Assembly: GCF_028877475.1 (NCBI RefSeq)
Contig: NZ_CP113527.1
Location: forward strand, 2,721,501-2,785,500
Reading direction: 5' to 3'
Origin: Lysinibacillus irui
GTDB taxonomy: Bacteria; Bacillota; Bacilli; Bacillales_A; Planococcaceae
Length of the DNA stretch: 64,000 bases
Within the stretch, counting starts at the first letter, position 1. Every line of letters starts with the position of its first letter. The notes beneath the pieces are model-generated. The model was given only the letters and a program-made list of their open reading frames with translations, did not search any database and was not told the DNA's origin. Of this stretch, positions 27,741 to 36,051 are shown piece after piece. The position numbers and the translations under genes were made by a program.

Positions 27741-28151
27741 TTATTCATGTACTGCTGTTTCTTCTTTTTCGAACTGTATAGCAGTAATATGCACGTTGAC
27801 TTCTGCTGTTTCTAGTGCTGTCATATTAAAAATAGCTTGGCGTATTTGCGTTTGTACTTCCTTTGCAACCTTAGGAATGGCATATCCATATTTTACAGAG
27901 CAAAATACATCAATTGCAATTTCACCCGTTTCTGTGACACCGGATTTAATGCCCTTATTGTGTACTTTTTTACCGAATCGTTCCACGACACCTGTCGCAA
28001 TATTTCCACGAGTTGCAGCAATGCCTTCAACCTCATTGACAGCAATACCTGCTACAACTTCGATTACCTCTGCCGCTACCTCTATTTTTCCAAGCTCTTC
28101 TTTTCCAGAAGGTGTTGGTTGTACGAAAGATTGTCCTACTTTCTCTGCCAT
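27741..28151 (-). CDS. yqhY: Asp23/Gls24-family protein YqhY
   Basis: A 136-residue cytosolic Asp23 family protein: VAAEVIEVVAGIAVNEVEGI (about 25-44), VERFGKKVHNKGIKSG and IDVFCSVKYGYAIPKVAKEVQ are typical. In B. subtilis YqhY is linked to acetyl-CoA carboxylase genes and its loss causes suppressor mutations in accBC, implying a role in fatty-acid synthesis control. Start at 28151 chosen for AAAGGATG eight bases upstream. Here accCB is about 3.7 kb upstream and nusB about 2.7 kb downstream, so the conserved accC-yqhY-nusB linkage has been opened by insertions on both sides. Confidence 0.88.
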   Translation of the reverse strand: MAEKVGQSFVQPTPSGKEELGKIEVAAEVIEVVAGIAVNEVEGIAATRGNIATGVVERFGKKVHNKGIKSGVTETGEIAIDVFCSVKYGYAIPKVAKEVQTQIRQAIFNMTALETAEVNVHITAIQFEKEETAVHE

Positions 28152-28250
28152 ACAAATATCATCCTTTCCCTTACAAATCACAAACAAATGCTGTACTACC
28201 GTTTATTATACTATAAAAAGGAAGGTTTGGCTGTCGAAAGCCGTTTTAAT

Positions 28251-28589
28251 TTATAGCGACCCTGATGGATCTTCTACATCTAGCAAAAAAATTCTTTTTT
28301 CAAATCCACCACGAATTTTTTTCTTCTGCTCACGCATCGCTTCTAGTTCTTCAAAACTTACGCCTAACACACGTATAGCTGTATGAATGAGTTCGAGCAG
28401 ATCTGTCAATTCTTCAACGCTTTCCTGACTATTTTTCGCCTCGTGAAATTCTGTAGCTTCCTCTATCATCTTAGTTTTGATTGCCTTGATAAATTCTTCT
28501 GATTCTAAAGTTCGTGCATAATACGATAAACCTTTCTCTTCTATCATTTCTAAAATTTTATCCCTTACAAGTTTATTATATACTGGCAT
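28251..28589 (-). CDS. All-alpha NTP pyrophosphohydrolase-like protein (MazG/COG4997 type)
   Basis: A 112-residue protein starting MPVYNKLVRDKILEMIEEKG. The pair EEATEFHEA (about 42-50) and EELTDLLEL (about 58-66) forms the ExxE...ExxD metal-binding signature of MazG/phosphoribosyl-ATP pyrophosphatase-like enzymes, which hydrolyse non-canonical nucleoside triphosphates. Substrate cannot be inferred. SD AAAGGGAG lies 11 bases before the ATG. It could be co-transcribed with yqhY, although a TATAAT element at 28205-28210 may give yqhY its own promoter. Confidence 0.8.
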   Translation of the reverse strand: MPVYNKLVRDKILEMIEEKGLSYYARTLESEEFIKAIKTKMIEEATEFHEAKNSQESVEELTDLLELIHTAIRVLGVSFEELEAMREQKKKIRGGFEKRIFLLDVEDPSGSL

Positions 28590-28692
28590 TTATCCATCGA
28601 CTCCCTTTATGATGAACTCTTCTATTAATTTCAAAGTGATTTAACCCTCACTTATATCGTTAGTAATTCTTTGTCAGTACTCCCTCTCCATT

Positions 28693-28723
28693 TCGACCTA
28701 CCATACCTTTACTATGGTACAAT
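28693..28723 (+). promoter_or_regulatory. Promoter-like element with dyad upstream of the lipoprotein gene
   Basis: An extended -10 TGgTACAAT (28715-28723) lies 19 bases after TCGACC, and the spacer contains a dyad TACCATA/TATGGTA (28699-28705 with 28713-28719). The geometry resembles a MerR-type promoter, but the -35 is poor. Confidence 0.35.
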
Positions 28724-28770
28724 TCAATTAATGGAAATTATAGTAAATCAAGAGGAGGTATGAAAAGGCA

Positions 28771-29145
28771 TTGAAAAAATTATTATTTTTTATGTTTTTC
28801 ACCGTATTTCTTTTTACAGCATGTCACTCATCAACATTAAGCATTACTGAAATTGAGGTAGTTCCAGATAAAGTGCAAAAGGCTATGGACGAAAAATCAA
28901 CACTACAATTACTCAATGTAGTAGATCAAGATGTTTCTTACATCGTTTTTCGATCAAAAGGAACCGTTACGGTAGATCTTGAAACACAAAATAATACAAT
29001 AACGATCAAGTTAGATGTGACAAACGAGCAAGATAATGCAATAAAACAGCATGTTTACAAATTAACGTTAGAACCTCACCATGATACGATTGATATTCAA
29101 ATTAATGGTAAATCTACATCGATTGATCTTGTAACAGGTATATGA
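28771..29145 (+). CDS. Putative small lipoprotein
   Basis: A 124-residue protein with a classic lipoprotein signal peptide: Lys-Lys, a hydrophobic stretch, and lipobox FTAC (Cys 18). The mature part is beta-rich (VTVDLETQNNTITIKLDVT, DTIDIQINGKSTSIDLV) and resembles no family I recognise. The start is TTG at 28771; AGGAGG is 11 bases upstream, and a four-codon mini-ORF (ATG at 28760) overlaps it. A promoter-like element with a dyad lies at 28693-28723. Confidence 0.72.
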   Translation: MKKLLFFMFFTVFLFTACHSSTLSITEIEVVPDKVQKAMDEKSTLQLLNVVDQDVSYIVFRSKGTVTVDLETQNNTITIKLDVTNEQDNAIKQHVYKLTLEPHHDTIDIQINGKSTSIDLVTGI

Positions 29146-29208
29146 TGGGCAACCAATGGCTCAAGTTCATTGTAGGTAAATTACTGATTGAAGTGGAGGT
29201 ATATTGAA

Positions 29209-29796
29209 TTGTTAATTAGAAACTATAAAAAAGAAGATGAACTAGGCTGGCTACAATGTAGAGTTCTTGCTTTTTTAAAAACAGCTTATTTTGACAATGT
29301 GCTAAATAAAAAAGAAGTCTATGAACAGCCTTCCATTGAATTAGTAGCTGAAATTGATGGAAAAATTGTTGGTTTAATTGATATAGAATATGAAATCAAA
29401 GAAGGCACAGTTTGTTCAAGAGGAAAAGGACTAGGTGGTATGATTTGGCACATCGCTGTACATCCTGATTATTCACGAAAAGGAATAGGCGAAAATTTAT
29501 TAAAGGTTGCTGAAAAAAGAGCCATTGAACTAAATTTAAATCGCTTTGAAGCATGGACGCGAGACGATGAATGGGTGCAAAATTGGTATAAAAAAATGGA
29601 GTTTTCTCAAGTCGAATCCTATTATCATATTTATCTTGAAGGGAGTGAAATGACTAATAGAATCACAACGAATGTTCCAAATCTATTTCCTGTTTCAACA
29701 TTCAGTCATTATGTCGGCCATGATATGGAACAATTCACTAATATCACACGTAAACACCAATGTATCTGCTATGAAAAGTATTTAAAGACTGTTTAA
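29209..29796 (+). CDS. GNAT-family N-acetyltransferase
   Basis: A 195-residue protein with an acetyl-CoA binding motif A, IWHIAVHPDYSRKGIGENLL (about 83-102), and a motif-B-like WYKKMEFSQVESYYHIYLEG. Substrate unknown. The TTG at 29209 is preferred: GGAGGT lies eight bases upstream and the protein then begins MLIRNYKKEDELGW, a typical GNAT start. The C-terminal 50 residues extend beyond the core fold. It lies 63 bases downstream of the lipoprotein gene in the same orientation. Confidence 0.82.
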   Translation: MLIRNYKKEDELGWLQCRVLAFLKTAYFDNVLNKKEVYEQPSIELVAEIDGKIVGLIDIEYEIKEGTVCSRGKGLGGMIWHIAVHPDYSRKGIGENLLKVAEKRAIELNLNRFEAWTRDDEWVQNWYKKMEFSQVESYYHIYLEGSEMTNRITTNVPNLFPVSTFSHYVGHDMEQFTNITRKHQCICYEKYLKTV

Positions 29797-29875
29797 GCAT
29801 TTTAGGACTTGTTTTTATGATTAATCGTCATATACGCAAGTCCTACAATGTTTATTAGGATGCTCCCATCCAACT

Positions 29876-30589
29876 TTAAATTATACGGTATTTACGTGAG
29901 GATTGTGTGATCACTAAAAGTATCGTTAATCCAACAACAAAATACCAGAGCATATAAAAAGGAACTATGAACATTAGGACACTAAATACTATTGCTGTTA
30001 CAACGCTAACTGTAATAGCGTATACACTTGTAAATTTATCTTTCATCCAATAATATAATGTGAATGGTAGTGCTAAAGTAAATATGGGAATATAAATATT
30101 TACAATAGATGCTTTGATAAGAGATAGTGATAGTACAGCTATGATGAAACCAATTGTCGTAGTAAGCGTTCGTCCTACAATTACTTTACCAGAAAAATAG
30201 CTGTATAACAGAATAGACAGCATAACTAAACAACTACAAAATCCTATGATTACTACAAATAAATTACCCATAATGTAAGCTAATATTGACAAGCAAACGA
30301 AAGACACAATTGGTAACAGCAAGATTGATGGATTATGTACTTTTTCTAGATTTATTACATTTGTAAAGCCAACAAGAAATAATATTGTAAAAGGAATCGT
30401 CAAATAACCTAATTCGAAGGTATTACCTATAGTAATATGACTAACCGAAAGATTACCGACTATGCTGATCGGTAGTGCCGCACAAATTTGACCAAGCACC
30501 ACCCAAATGCCTGATAGCTTAAAAGCTTGAGTAAGTTTATCTGTAATTACAATGAAAACAATACCAAGTAATAAAGCCAAATATAACAA
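29876..30589 (-). CDS. TagO/WecA/MraY-like membrane protein lacking catalytic aspartates
   Basis: A 237-residue protein with about eight membrane helices. By eye it aligns with the C-terminal two thirds of TagO (undecaprenyl-phosphate GlcNAc-1-phosphate transferase): FELGYLTIPFTILFLVGFTN (about 58-77) corresponds to TagO FELGWMAYPLTVLWIVGITN, and GKVIVGRTLTTTIGFIIAVL to AKIFMGDTGSLFLGYSISIL. The key residues are gone: LDDK is ITDK (only the second Asp left), NLIDGLDG is NLEKVHNP, and MGD is VGR. The first 80-90 residues of TagO are also absent. It is therefore probably not a phosphosugar transferase; a regulatory or scaffold role, or a decaying paralogue, are alternatives. No clean SD dispute: the ATG follows GGGGGAAAG. 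Confidence 0.7.
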   Translation of the reverse strand: MLYLALLLGIVFIVITDKLTQAFKLSGIWVVLGQICAALPISIVGNLSVSHITIGNTFELGYLTIPFTILFLVGFTNVINLEKVHNPSILLLPIVSFVCLSILAYIMGNLFVVIIGFCSCLVMLSILLYSYFSGKVIVGRTLTTTIGFIIAVLSLSLIKASIVNIYIPIFTLALPFTLYYWMKDKFTSVYAITVSVVTAIVFSVLMFIVPFYMLWYFVVGLTILLVITQSSRKYRII

Positions 30590-30774
30590 CTTTCCCCCTC
30601 CTCTTCTTTAGAAATAAACAACGTTATTTACCCTACCTAAATTATACAGTATATACAAAAAATATACGAATAGAAAAATAATCGTTGATTAAACTTAGCG
30701 GCACCGTTAGTTCACCAATAAAACTACCGAAATCTAGGGTTACTTTTTCTACCAGCCGAAAACATGTATGTAGA

Positions 30775-31401
30775 TCAATTACTTCTTTGTATCTGTTTAC
30801 TTTTCTTGAATCCGATCATACTTCCTAAAAACGCGAAAATAGCAGCTCCTACGATAACTACCATTAATTCGTTTGTATTGAAATGAAAAAACGAGGTCAA
30901 TGAATTAGTAAATGATCTTATAAAAAGTACTATTGCGTAGGACGTAAAGAAACCGATAGTTGCTCCACATGTAAAGCCACTGATATGCAGCCAGTTGTTA
31001 TATTTCTTCAATAAGAAGTGTGATAAAAAGACAAGTAGGATCGGCAATAACAGGATAGAAAGATCAATTGCATCGCGAATGAAGATATTTGGTATATAAT
31101 CTTCGTTAGATTTGTAATTATAGGAGCTATATAAACTGTTGATTACTTGTATAACCTTGATTAACCAAAAGCCGATAATTGTCCCAAAAAGTATTGGTTT
31201 AATCGTTATTTTTTTAATTAACAAATAACAGATGATAAACGAACAAATGACAATAATAGGTGAAAAATAGATGATATAAAGCCCAAAATACGCATCATCA
31301 TTTCCGCTTACATTTTGATAAATTACTGCTAAAGGAAAAGATGCGAGTAATGTGGTGATAGCCGTAACTAAATAAGCTGTTACATATAAAAATAATTTCA
31401 A
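30775..31401 (-). CDS. Polytopic membrane protein of unknown function
   Basis: A 208-residue protein with about six predicted membrane helices (roughly residues 6-28, 40-64, 70-90, 110-132, 140-162 and 182-200) and a basic C-terminus (GFKKSKQIQRSN). No family motif recognised. AAAAGGAGC precedes the ATG. It lies upstream of, and in the same direction as, the TagO-like gene (185 bases apart), so a shared membrane function is possible but unproven. Confidence 0.65.
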   Translation of the reverse strand: MKLFLYVTAYLVTAITTLLASFPLAVIYQNVSGNDDAYFGLYIIYFSPIIVICSFIICYLLIKKITIKPILFGTIIGFWLIKVIQVINSLYSSYNYKSNEDYIPNIFIRDAIDLSILLLPILLVFLSHFLLKKYNNWLHISGFTCGATIGFFTSYAIVLFIRSFTNSLTSFFHFNTNELMVVIVGAAIFAFLGSMIGFKKSKQIQRSN

Positions 31402-31549
31402 TTTGGTTGCTCCTTTTTAAATCCATTGAATACTTTACCTATCAAATCTTAACAATGAATTTCGCTATTTTATATATGTAAATTCTTCCATCATTAATAA
31501 AATTGCTCCTTTAGCTCCATAAAAAAACTCCCTCTGCAATGCTCTTTAA

Positions 31550-31780
31550 TTAACCCCCCAATAATTTACCAGGTTCTAACTCTTCAAAAGACTGATAAAT
31601 GGGTTTCGGAATAGGGATAGAAACGATACCTTTAATATATGTAAATATATGTAATTCAGCCTATCAATCATTAGCTTTGGTGTAGTAATCAGTCACGTGT
31701 CTCCTCTTCTTTAAACGCACCCTCTAAAACACTGGTCATTGTATACTCCTCTGTCACATCCTCTAAATCAAAAATCCAAA
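31550..31780 (-). pseudogene. Probable decayed coding remnant
   Basis: On the minus strand three protein-like pieces lie in different frames: DLEDVTEEYTMTSVLEGAFK, then TPKLMIDRLNYIYLHI, then VSIPIPKPIYQSFEELEPGK ending LLGG-stop at 31550. Their composition looks coding and they run in one direction, suggesting a gene broken by frameshifts. The original function is not recognised. The rest of the 464-base gap between the membrane protein and accC holds the accC terminator and AT-rich DNA. Confidence 0.3.
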
Positions 31781-31781
31781 T

Positions 31782-31814
31782 AAAAAACCTTCTAACAATT
31801 GAATGTTAGAAGGT
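31782..31814 (-). terminator. Terminator downstream of accC
   Basis: Eleven-base-pair stem ACCTTCTAACA/TGTTAGAAGGT with a 6-base loop and TTTTTT on the minus strand, about 50 bases after the accC stop. Confidence 0.9.
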
Positions 31815-31865
31815 AATTTTATTACGATATTTGGAATTATTCTATTCCTTAGATTCACAAATTAA

Positions 31866-33224
31866 TTATTTGTTTGTCCCCAATACATCGTTCTCTTCAA
31901 GGAACTTCGTATTAAATTGAGCTGATTTGAAAACATCATTGTTCATTAGTGCTTGGTGGAATGGGATGGTTGTGTTGATCCCAGGACCTGATACTTCGAA
32001 TTCGCTTAGCGCGCGATTCATTTTTGCAATCGCTTCCTCACGTGTATTCGCATGAACAATAAGTTTCGCTACCATTGAATCGTAATATGGTGGAATAGTA
32101 TAGCCTGCATAGACTGCCGAATCAATACGTACACCATAGCCGCCTGGCGTTACATACGTATCGACAGTTCCTGCTGATGGCATGAAGTTTTTGTAGGCAT
32201 TTTCTGCGTTAATACGGCATTCAATCGCCCAACCATTTAATTGAATATCATCTTGTGTGAATGGTAGCTTCTCACCAGATGCAATTTTTAACTGCTGTTG
32301 TACAAGATCTACACCAGAAATCATTTCTGTTACTGGGTGCTCTACTTGAATACGAGTATTCATTTCCATGAAGTAGAACTTGTCCTCTTGATAGTCATAA
32401 ATAAACTCGATTGTGCCAGCACCTTCATAGTTACATGCTTGTGCAGCTTTTACTGCGGCCGCTCCCATTTCAGCACGACGCTCAGAAGATAGAGCCGGAG
32501 ATGGAGCTTCCTCTACTAGCTTCTGCATACGACGTTGAACTGTACAGTCACGTTCGCCTAAATGCACAACGTTGCCATAACCATCTGCTAACACTTGAAT
32601 CTCACAGTGACGGAAGTACTCGATGAATTTCTCTAAATATACGCCAGGGTTACCGAATGCAGCAGCAGCCTCTTTTTGCGTAATTTCAATACCTTTCACA
32701 AGGTCTTCTTCTGTACGTGCTACACGAATCCCCTTACCGCCACCCCCAGCAGTTGCTTTGATGATAACAGGGTACCCAATTTTCGCAGCCCATTCTTTAC
32801 CTGTTTCAATATCTGGTACAATACCAGTACCTGGAACAAGTGGAACACCTGCTGCTTCCATTGTTGTACGTGCAACGTCCTTGATTCCCATAATTTTAAT
32901 AGAATCAGATGATGGACCGATAAATTTAATGCCAGCGTTTTCACAAGCTTCTGCAAAATCAGCGTTTTCGGATACGAAGCCATACCCTGGGTGGATCCCG
33001 TCTGCACCTGTTTTTTCAGCTACACTAAGTAGAGCTGGGAAGCTAAGATAAGAATCTTTTGATAGCTTCGGTCCGATGCAATAAGCTTCGTCTGCTAATT
33101 TCACATGTAATGCGTCCGCATCTGCTTCAGAGTATACAGCAACCGATTGAATGCCTAACTCTTTACAAGCACGAATGATACGCACAGCGATTTCGCCGCG
33201 GTTTGCAATTAAAACTTTTTTCAT
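31866..33224 (-). CDS. accC: Acetyl-CoA carboxylase, biotin carboxylase subunit
   Basis: A 452-residue ATP-grasp enzyme that carboxylates the biotin on AccB in the first step of fatty-acid synthesis. N-terminal [22 protein letters not shown], the glycine-rich ATP loop [13 protein letters not shown] (about 158-170), [16 protein letters not shown] (about 285-300), and a standard C-terminal domain are all present. It starts 14 bases after accB with GGAGTG as SD. Confidence 0.97.
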   Translation of the reverse strand: MKKVLIANRGEIAVRIIRACKELGIQSVAVYSEADADALHVKLADEAYCIGPKLSKDSYLSFPALLSVAEKTGADGIHPGYGFVSENADFAEACENAGIKFIGPSSDSIKIMGIKDVARTTMEAAGVPLVPGTGIVPDIETGKEWAAKIGYPVIIKATAGGGGKGIRVARTEEDLVKGIEITQKEAAAAFGNPGVYLEKFIEYFRHCEIQVLADGYGNVVHLGERDCTVQRRMQKLVEEAPSPALSSERRAEMGAAAVKAAQACNYEGAGTIEFIYDYQEDKFYFMEMNTRIQVEHPVTEMISGVDLVQQQLKIASGEKLPFTQDDIQLNGWAIECRINAENAYKNFMPSAGTVDTYVTPGGYGVRIDSAVYAGYTIPPYYDSMVAKLIVHANTREEAIAKMNRALSEFEVSGPGINTTIPFHQALMNNDVFKSAQFNTKFLEENDVLGTNK

Positions 33225-33238
33225 TTGTTTTGCACTCC

Positions 33239-33745
33239 TTACTCAGCTTTTACAAGGAATAATGGTTGGCCGTATTCTACTAAGTCGCCATCTTTAACAA
33301 GAATTTCAACGATTTCCCCTTGCACTTCTGCTTCGATTTCGTTGAATAATTTCATTGCTTCCACGATACATACGATTGTTTCGTTTCCTACTTTATCACC
33401 CACTTTTACGTAAGCTGGTGAATCTGGGTTTGGTGCTTGATAGAAAGTACCGACCATAGGAGATACAATTTTATGTAACGATGGGTCGTTAACTGATGGT
33501 GCAGCTGCAGCTGATGCTGGCGCTTCTTCTTTAGCTGGAGCTGGTGTTGCTACTGGAGCTTCTACTGGTGCAGATTGTTGTACAACAGGGGCTACTACTT
33601 CTTTTTTAGGTGCTACAGTTTCTGTAACAACAACATTATTCTTTTTTAGTTTTACTTTTGCGCCATCTACTTCATACACAAACTCGTCAATGGAAGAAGA
33701 ATCTACTAATTTAATAATTTCACGAATTTCTTGAATTTTGAACAT
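33239..33745 (-). CDS. accB: Acetyl-CoA carboxylase, biotin carboxyl carrier protein
   Basis: A 168-residue protein with an N-terminal [21 protein letters not shown] segment, a long Ala/Pro/Val linker (about 45-85), and the C-terminal biotinyl domain with the modified Lys in [13 protein letters not shown] (about 132-144). It precedes accC in an accBC operon next to the spoIIIA genes, as in B. subtilis. Confidence 0.97.
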   Translation of the reverse strand: MFKIQEIREIIKLVDSSSIDEFVYEVDGAKVKLKKNNVVVTETVAPKKEVVAPVVQQSAPVEAPVATPAPAKEEAPASAAAAPSVNDPSLHKIVSPMVGTFYQAPNPDSPAYVKVGDKVGNETIVCIVEAMKLFNEIEAEVQGEIVEILVKDGDLVEYGQPLFLVKAE

Positions 33746-33849
33746 TTCTAACTCTCCTTATGAAATAAAATCTACTACAATAACTATTCTATATTTTTTC
33801 GAATCAATTTGAAATAGTTAAATGAAAATTAAGTAAATCTGAACAAAAT

Positions 33850-33882
33850 AAAAGGCTTTCCTTTACTAAACGAAAGCCTTTT
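33850..33882. terminator. Terminator between spoIIIAH and accB
   Basis: Ten-base-pair stem AAAGGCTTTC/GAAAGCCTTT with an 11-base loop; the minus-strand side continues into TTTTATTTTG. It separates the sporulation operon from accBC. Confidence 0.82.
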
Positions 33883-33945
33883 CATTATGCTGATATATAA
33901 CAACATTTTATAAATAAATTAAATATTTATTTTTTTCTATATATT

Positions 33946-34500
33946 TTAATAATTATTCGCACTAAACTTTACTTGCACATCATTTGCGCCTTCCATCTCT
34001 GTTTTTACAAGGTAAATAATTTCGTTTGCTTGTGCCTTTGACAGCTCTTCTGCCATCACTGTTACAGAAACTTTTTCTCCTTCAGCGCGAACAAACGCAT
34101 CGGAATAACCTAATGATTTAACGAGCATTTCAAGCATAGCTTCAGCTGATTCACGCTTAATCAGTCCATCCATTTCATTAAATGCCTCATTTTTTTCTTC
34201 AGCAGAAGCCTCTTCAGAAGCAATTTTTTGTGTTAACTGTTCACGAAGCTGGCTTCTTTCATCACTAACCTGCATACGCATTTCTTCGAATAAGTGACTC
34301 GGTGAAGATACTTCTTGTGTTGCATCATTTGTTGCCTTCTGATCTGTAACACCTGTGACAGCTGTTTGTTGTAGTGTATCATCTGTAAAGATAGTAAGAC
34401 CATTAAACTGCTTTGCTGGATCAACCAAATAATACACTGAAATGACTGCTACTAAACTTAATAATGTCATAAACCAAACTGTTCTTCTACGTACGCGCAT
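33946..34500 (-). CDS. spoIIIAH: Stage III sporulation protein SpoIIIAH
   Basis: A 184-residue protein with one N-terminal membrane helix (about 7-27) and a YscJ/FliF-like ring-building domain at the C-terminus (EMLVKSLGYSDAFVRAEGEKVSVTV...ANEIIYLVKTEM). In B. subtilis (about 218 residues) it binds forespore SpoIIQ across the engulfment space to form the feeding-tube channel. The ATG directly follows the spoIIIAG stop, with GGAGGA inside spoIIIAG. The linker between helix and ring domain is shorter than in B. subtilis. Confidence 0.9.
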   Translation of the reverse strand: MRVRRRTVWFMTLLSLVAVISVYYLVDPAKQFNGLTIFTDDTLQQTAVTGVTDQKATNDATQEVSSPSHLFEEMRMQVSDERSQLREQLTQKIASEEASAEEKNEAFNEMDGLIKRESAEAMLEMLVKSLGYSDAFVRAEGEKVSVTVMAEELSKAQANEIIYLVKTEMEGANDVQVKFSANNY

Positions 34501-34920
34501 TTACTTTTCCTCCTTATTTTCCATTGGAACGATAATAATTCGATGAATCGGTAACTGCATCACTTGACTGACGACCGCACGAATTTCATTTTTCACAAAG
34601 ATATCGGATGCACCTTCTGAAACAACTAGCATGCCTGTTACGTTTTTCGCGCTTTGCTCAGTCCCTCGAAAATATTGGCTAAATAGTTTATTGGCATCTT
34701 GATCATCTGTCATCTCTCCATAATAAAAATAGACTTTAACCTCCCCAACACCTTGCATTGCCTTCAGTGTTTGCTCAAGCTTTTCTTCATTTGTGAGCGG
34801 TGAACTTTTGTCGCTTGTTGAATTCGTTTGATACATAGGTAAAATGATGAATATTCCCACGGAGGCAGCTATCAAAATTAAAACCATCAATGACGTTGTT
34901 TTTTTTCGTGTCTTTTCCAC
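34501..34920 (-). CDS. spoIIIAG: Stage III sporulation protein SpoIIIAG (short form)
   Basis: A 139-residue protein: one membrane helix (about 10-30), then EQTLKAMQGVGEVKVYFYYG and VTGMLVVSEGASDIFVKNEI...QLPIHRIIIVPM, matching the two halves of the ring-building domain in SpoIIIAG (about 229 residues in B. subtilis). The connecting part, which forms the large beta-triangle in the B. subtilis 30-fold ring, is cut to about 25 residues here. The start is GTG at 34920; its only SD (GGAGG) is about 15 bases away, and a three-codon mini-ORF lies between, so translation may depend on coupling. Identification relies on motif, length of homologous parts and operon position. Confidence 0.82.
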   Translation of the reverse strand: MEKTRKKTTSLMVLILIAASVGIFIILPMYQTNSTSDKSSPLTNEEKLEQTLKAMQGVGEVKVYFYYGEMTDDQDANKLFSQYFRGTEQSAKNVTGMLVVSEGASDIFVKNEIRAVVSQVMQLPIHRIIIVPMENKEEK

Positions 34921-34982
34921 ATCACTTGTACATTGCCTCCTTTCATCTTCTCTTTTTCAAGTGTATGTACGCTTGTTTCTTC

Positions 34983-35126
34983 CTATGAATTGATAAATGG
35001 AATCTTTAATAGCAATTGCAAAAATACTAACGTGATGACCAACTTTGTCAGTGAAATTATTTCCTTATCATCCGTTAGAAACACAAAAATCTGACAAACA
35101 AAGAGCAATGCCAATAAAAGAATCAA
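34983..35126 (-). CDS. spoIIIAF: Stage III sporulation protein SpoIIIAF, membrane anchor only
   Basis: A 47-residue protein made almost entirely of two membrane helices (LLALLFVCQIFVFL and LTKLVITLVFLQLLLKI) joined by a DDKEIIS turn. This matches the N-terminal hairpin of SpoIIIAF; the soluble ring-building domain (about 150 residues in B. subtilis) is missing and the frame ends after FINS. The start is TTG at 35126, seven bases after AGGAGGG in the end of spoIIIAE and two bases past its stop. A 62-base spacer separates it from spoIIIAG. It may be functional as an anchor or a relic. Confidence 0.6.
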   Translation of the reverse strand: MILLLALLFVCQIFVFLTDDKEIISLTKLVITLVFLQLLLKIPFINS

Positions 35127-35127
35127 T

Positions 35128-36039
35128 CTATCTCCCTCCTGCCATGACTTGTACAAACACAATGAGGAAAAAACAAGAAAACATAAATGAAAAAGCAATT
35201 AAAAATGATACAGCACATAGGGTAAATAGCGATTTACTAATTTGATCTAGTAATCTACAAATATCATCAAAGGCAATTGGCTCTAAAATAGCGGCAAGCA
35301 TTTTCAACGAATAGGCACTGACAACTAGCTGAACCGTTGGGATAAATGACACCGTAATGACGGCAATAAAAGCACTAATGCTTGTAACGGATGAAGTGAA
35401 TTGTGTCATATGCTGAAACATCGAAAAACTATCTACAATAAAAGAACCAACAACCGGAATATTTTCTTCAATTAATTTTTTCACAGGCTCTGCTACTGCC
35501 GCATTGACACTAAATGCCGCAACACCACTTGCAGTCATCAAAAGAACGTAGCAAATGACAGAGGCCGAAACGATACTCATAATGGTAAAACGAATTAATT
35601 CAGCAATTCGTGTAAAAGATATTTCCTTGACAATAACACTGCAAACATCAAAGACAATGGCCAAAAGCACGCCTGGTATAAGCCACTTACTACTAATAAT
35701 CGTAAGGACTTGTACAAAAAATAGTAAAAAGGGCTGCCAGGAAGCAATCGCTGTAATACTACTTGATAATAGAAAGCTTGATGTAAGAATCGGATAAAAT
35801 GCTGTAAATAGATGGGCTAGTCCTTGTGCAATTTCATCAATTAAGGTAAAGGACTTTACAACAACAGGACCAATCGTTGCTAAAACAATAAGAAAAAATA
35901 GTATCCTTGTCCCTTTTTCAAATTCTGGTAATATCATGTTAACAATCAAAATAATGATGACGTAGCCGCAAAGCATGAGCGTCATCTTTAGCAAGAGAAA
36001 GAATGGGTCGATTAAAAATGATAGTATTTGCTCCTGCAA
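35128..36039 (-). CDS. spoIIIAE: Stage III sporulation protein SpoIIIAE (short form)
   Basis: A 303-residue polytopic membrane protein with about seven or eight helices; ASGVAAFSVNAAVAEPVKKLIEENIPVVGSFIVDSF (read in parts) and ITVSFIPTVQLVVSAYSLKMLAAILEPIAFDDICRLLDQI are recognisable SpoIIIAE segments. The B. subtilis protein is about 399 residues with an N-terminal extracytoplasmic region that is absent here. The start is TTG at 36039 with TAAGGAG eight bases upstream. Gap to spoIIIAD 12 bases, to spoIIIAF 1 base. Together the Spo IIIA proteins build the mother-cell half of the channel to the forespore. Confidence 0.88.
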   Translation of the reverse strand: MQEQILSFLIDPFFLLLKMTLMLCGYVIIILIVNMILPEFEKGTRILFFLIVLATIGPVVVKSFTLIDEIAQGLAHLFTAFYPILTSSFLLSSSITAIASWQPFLLFFVQVLTIISSKWLIPGVLLAIVFDVCSVIVKEISFTRIAELIRFTIMSIVSASVICYVLLMTASGVAAFSVNAAVAEPVKKLIEENIPVVGSFIVDSFSMFQHMTQFTSSVTSISAFIAVITVSFIPTVQLVVSAYSLKMLAAILEPIAFDDICRLLDQISKSLFTLCAVSFLIAFSFMFSCFFLIVFVQVMAGGR

Positions 36040-36051
36040 TGGCTTCGCTCC

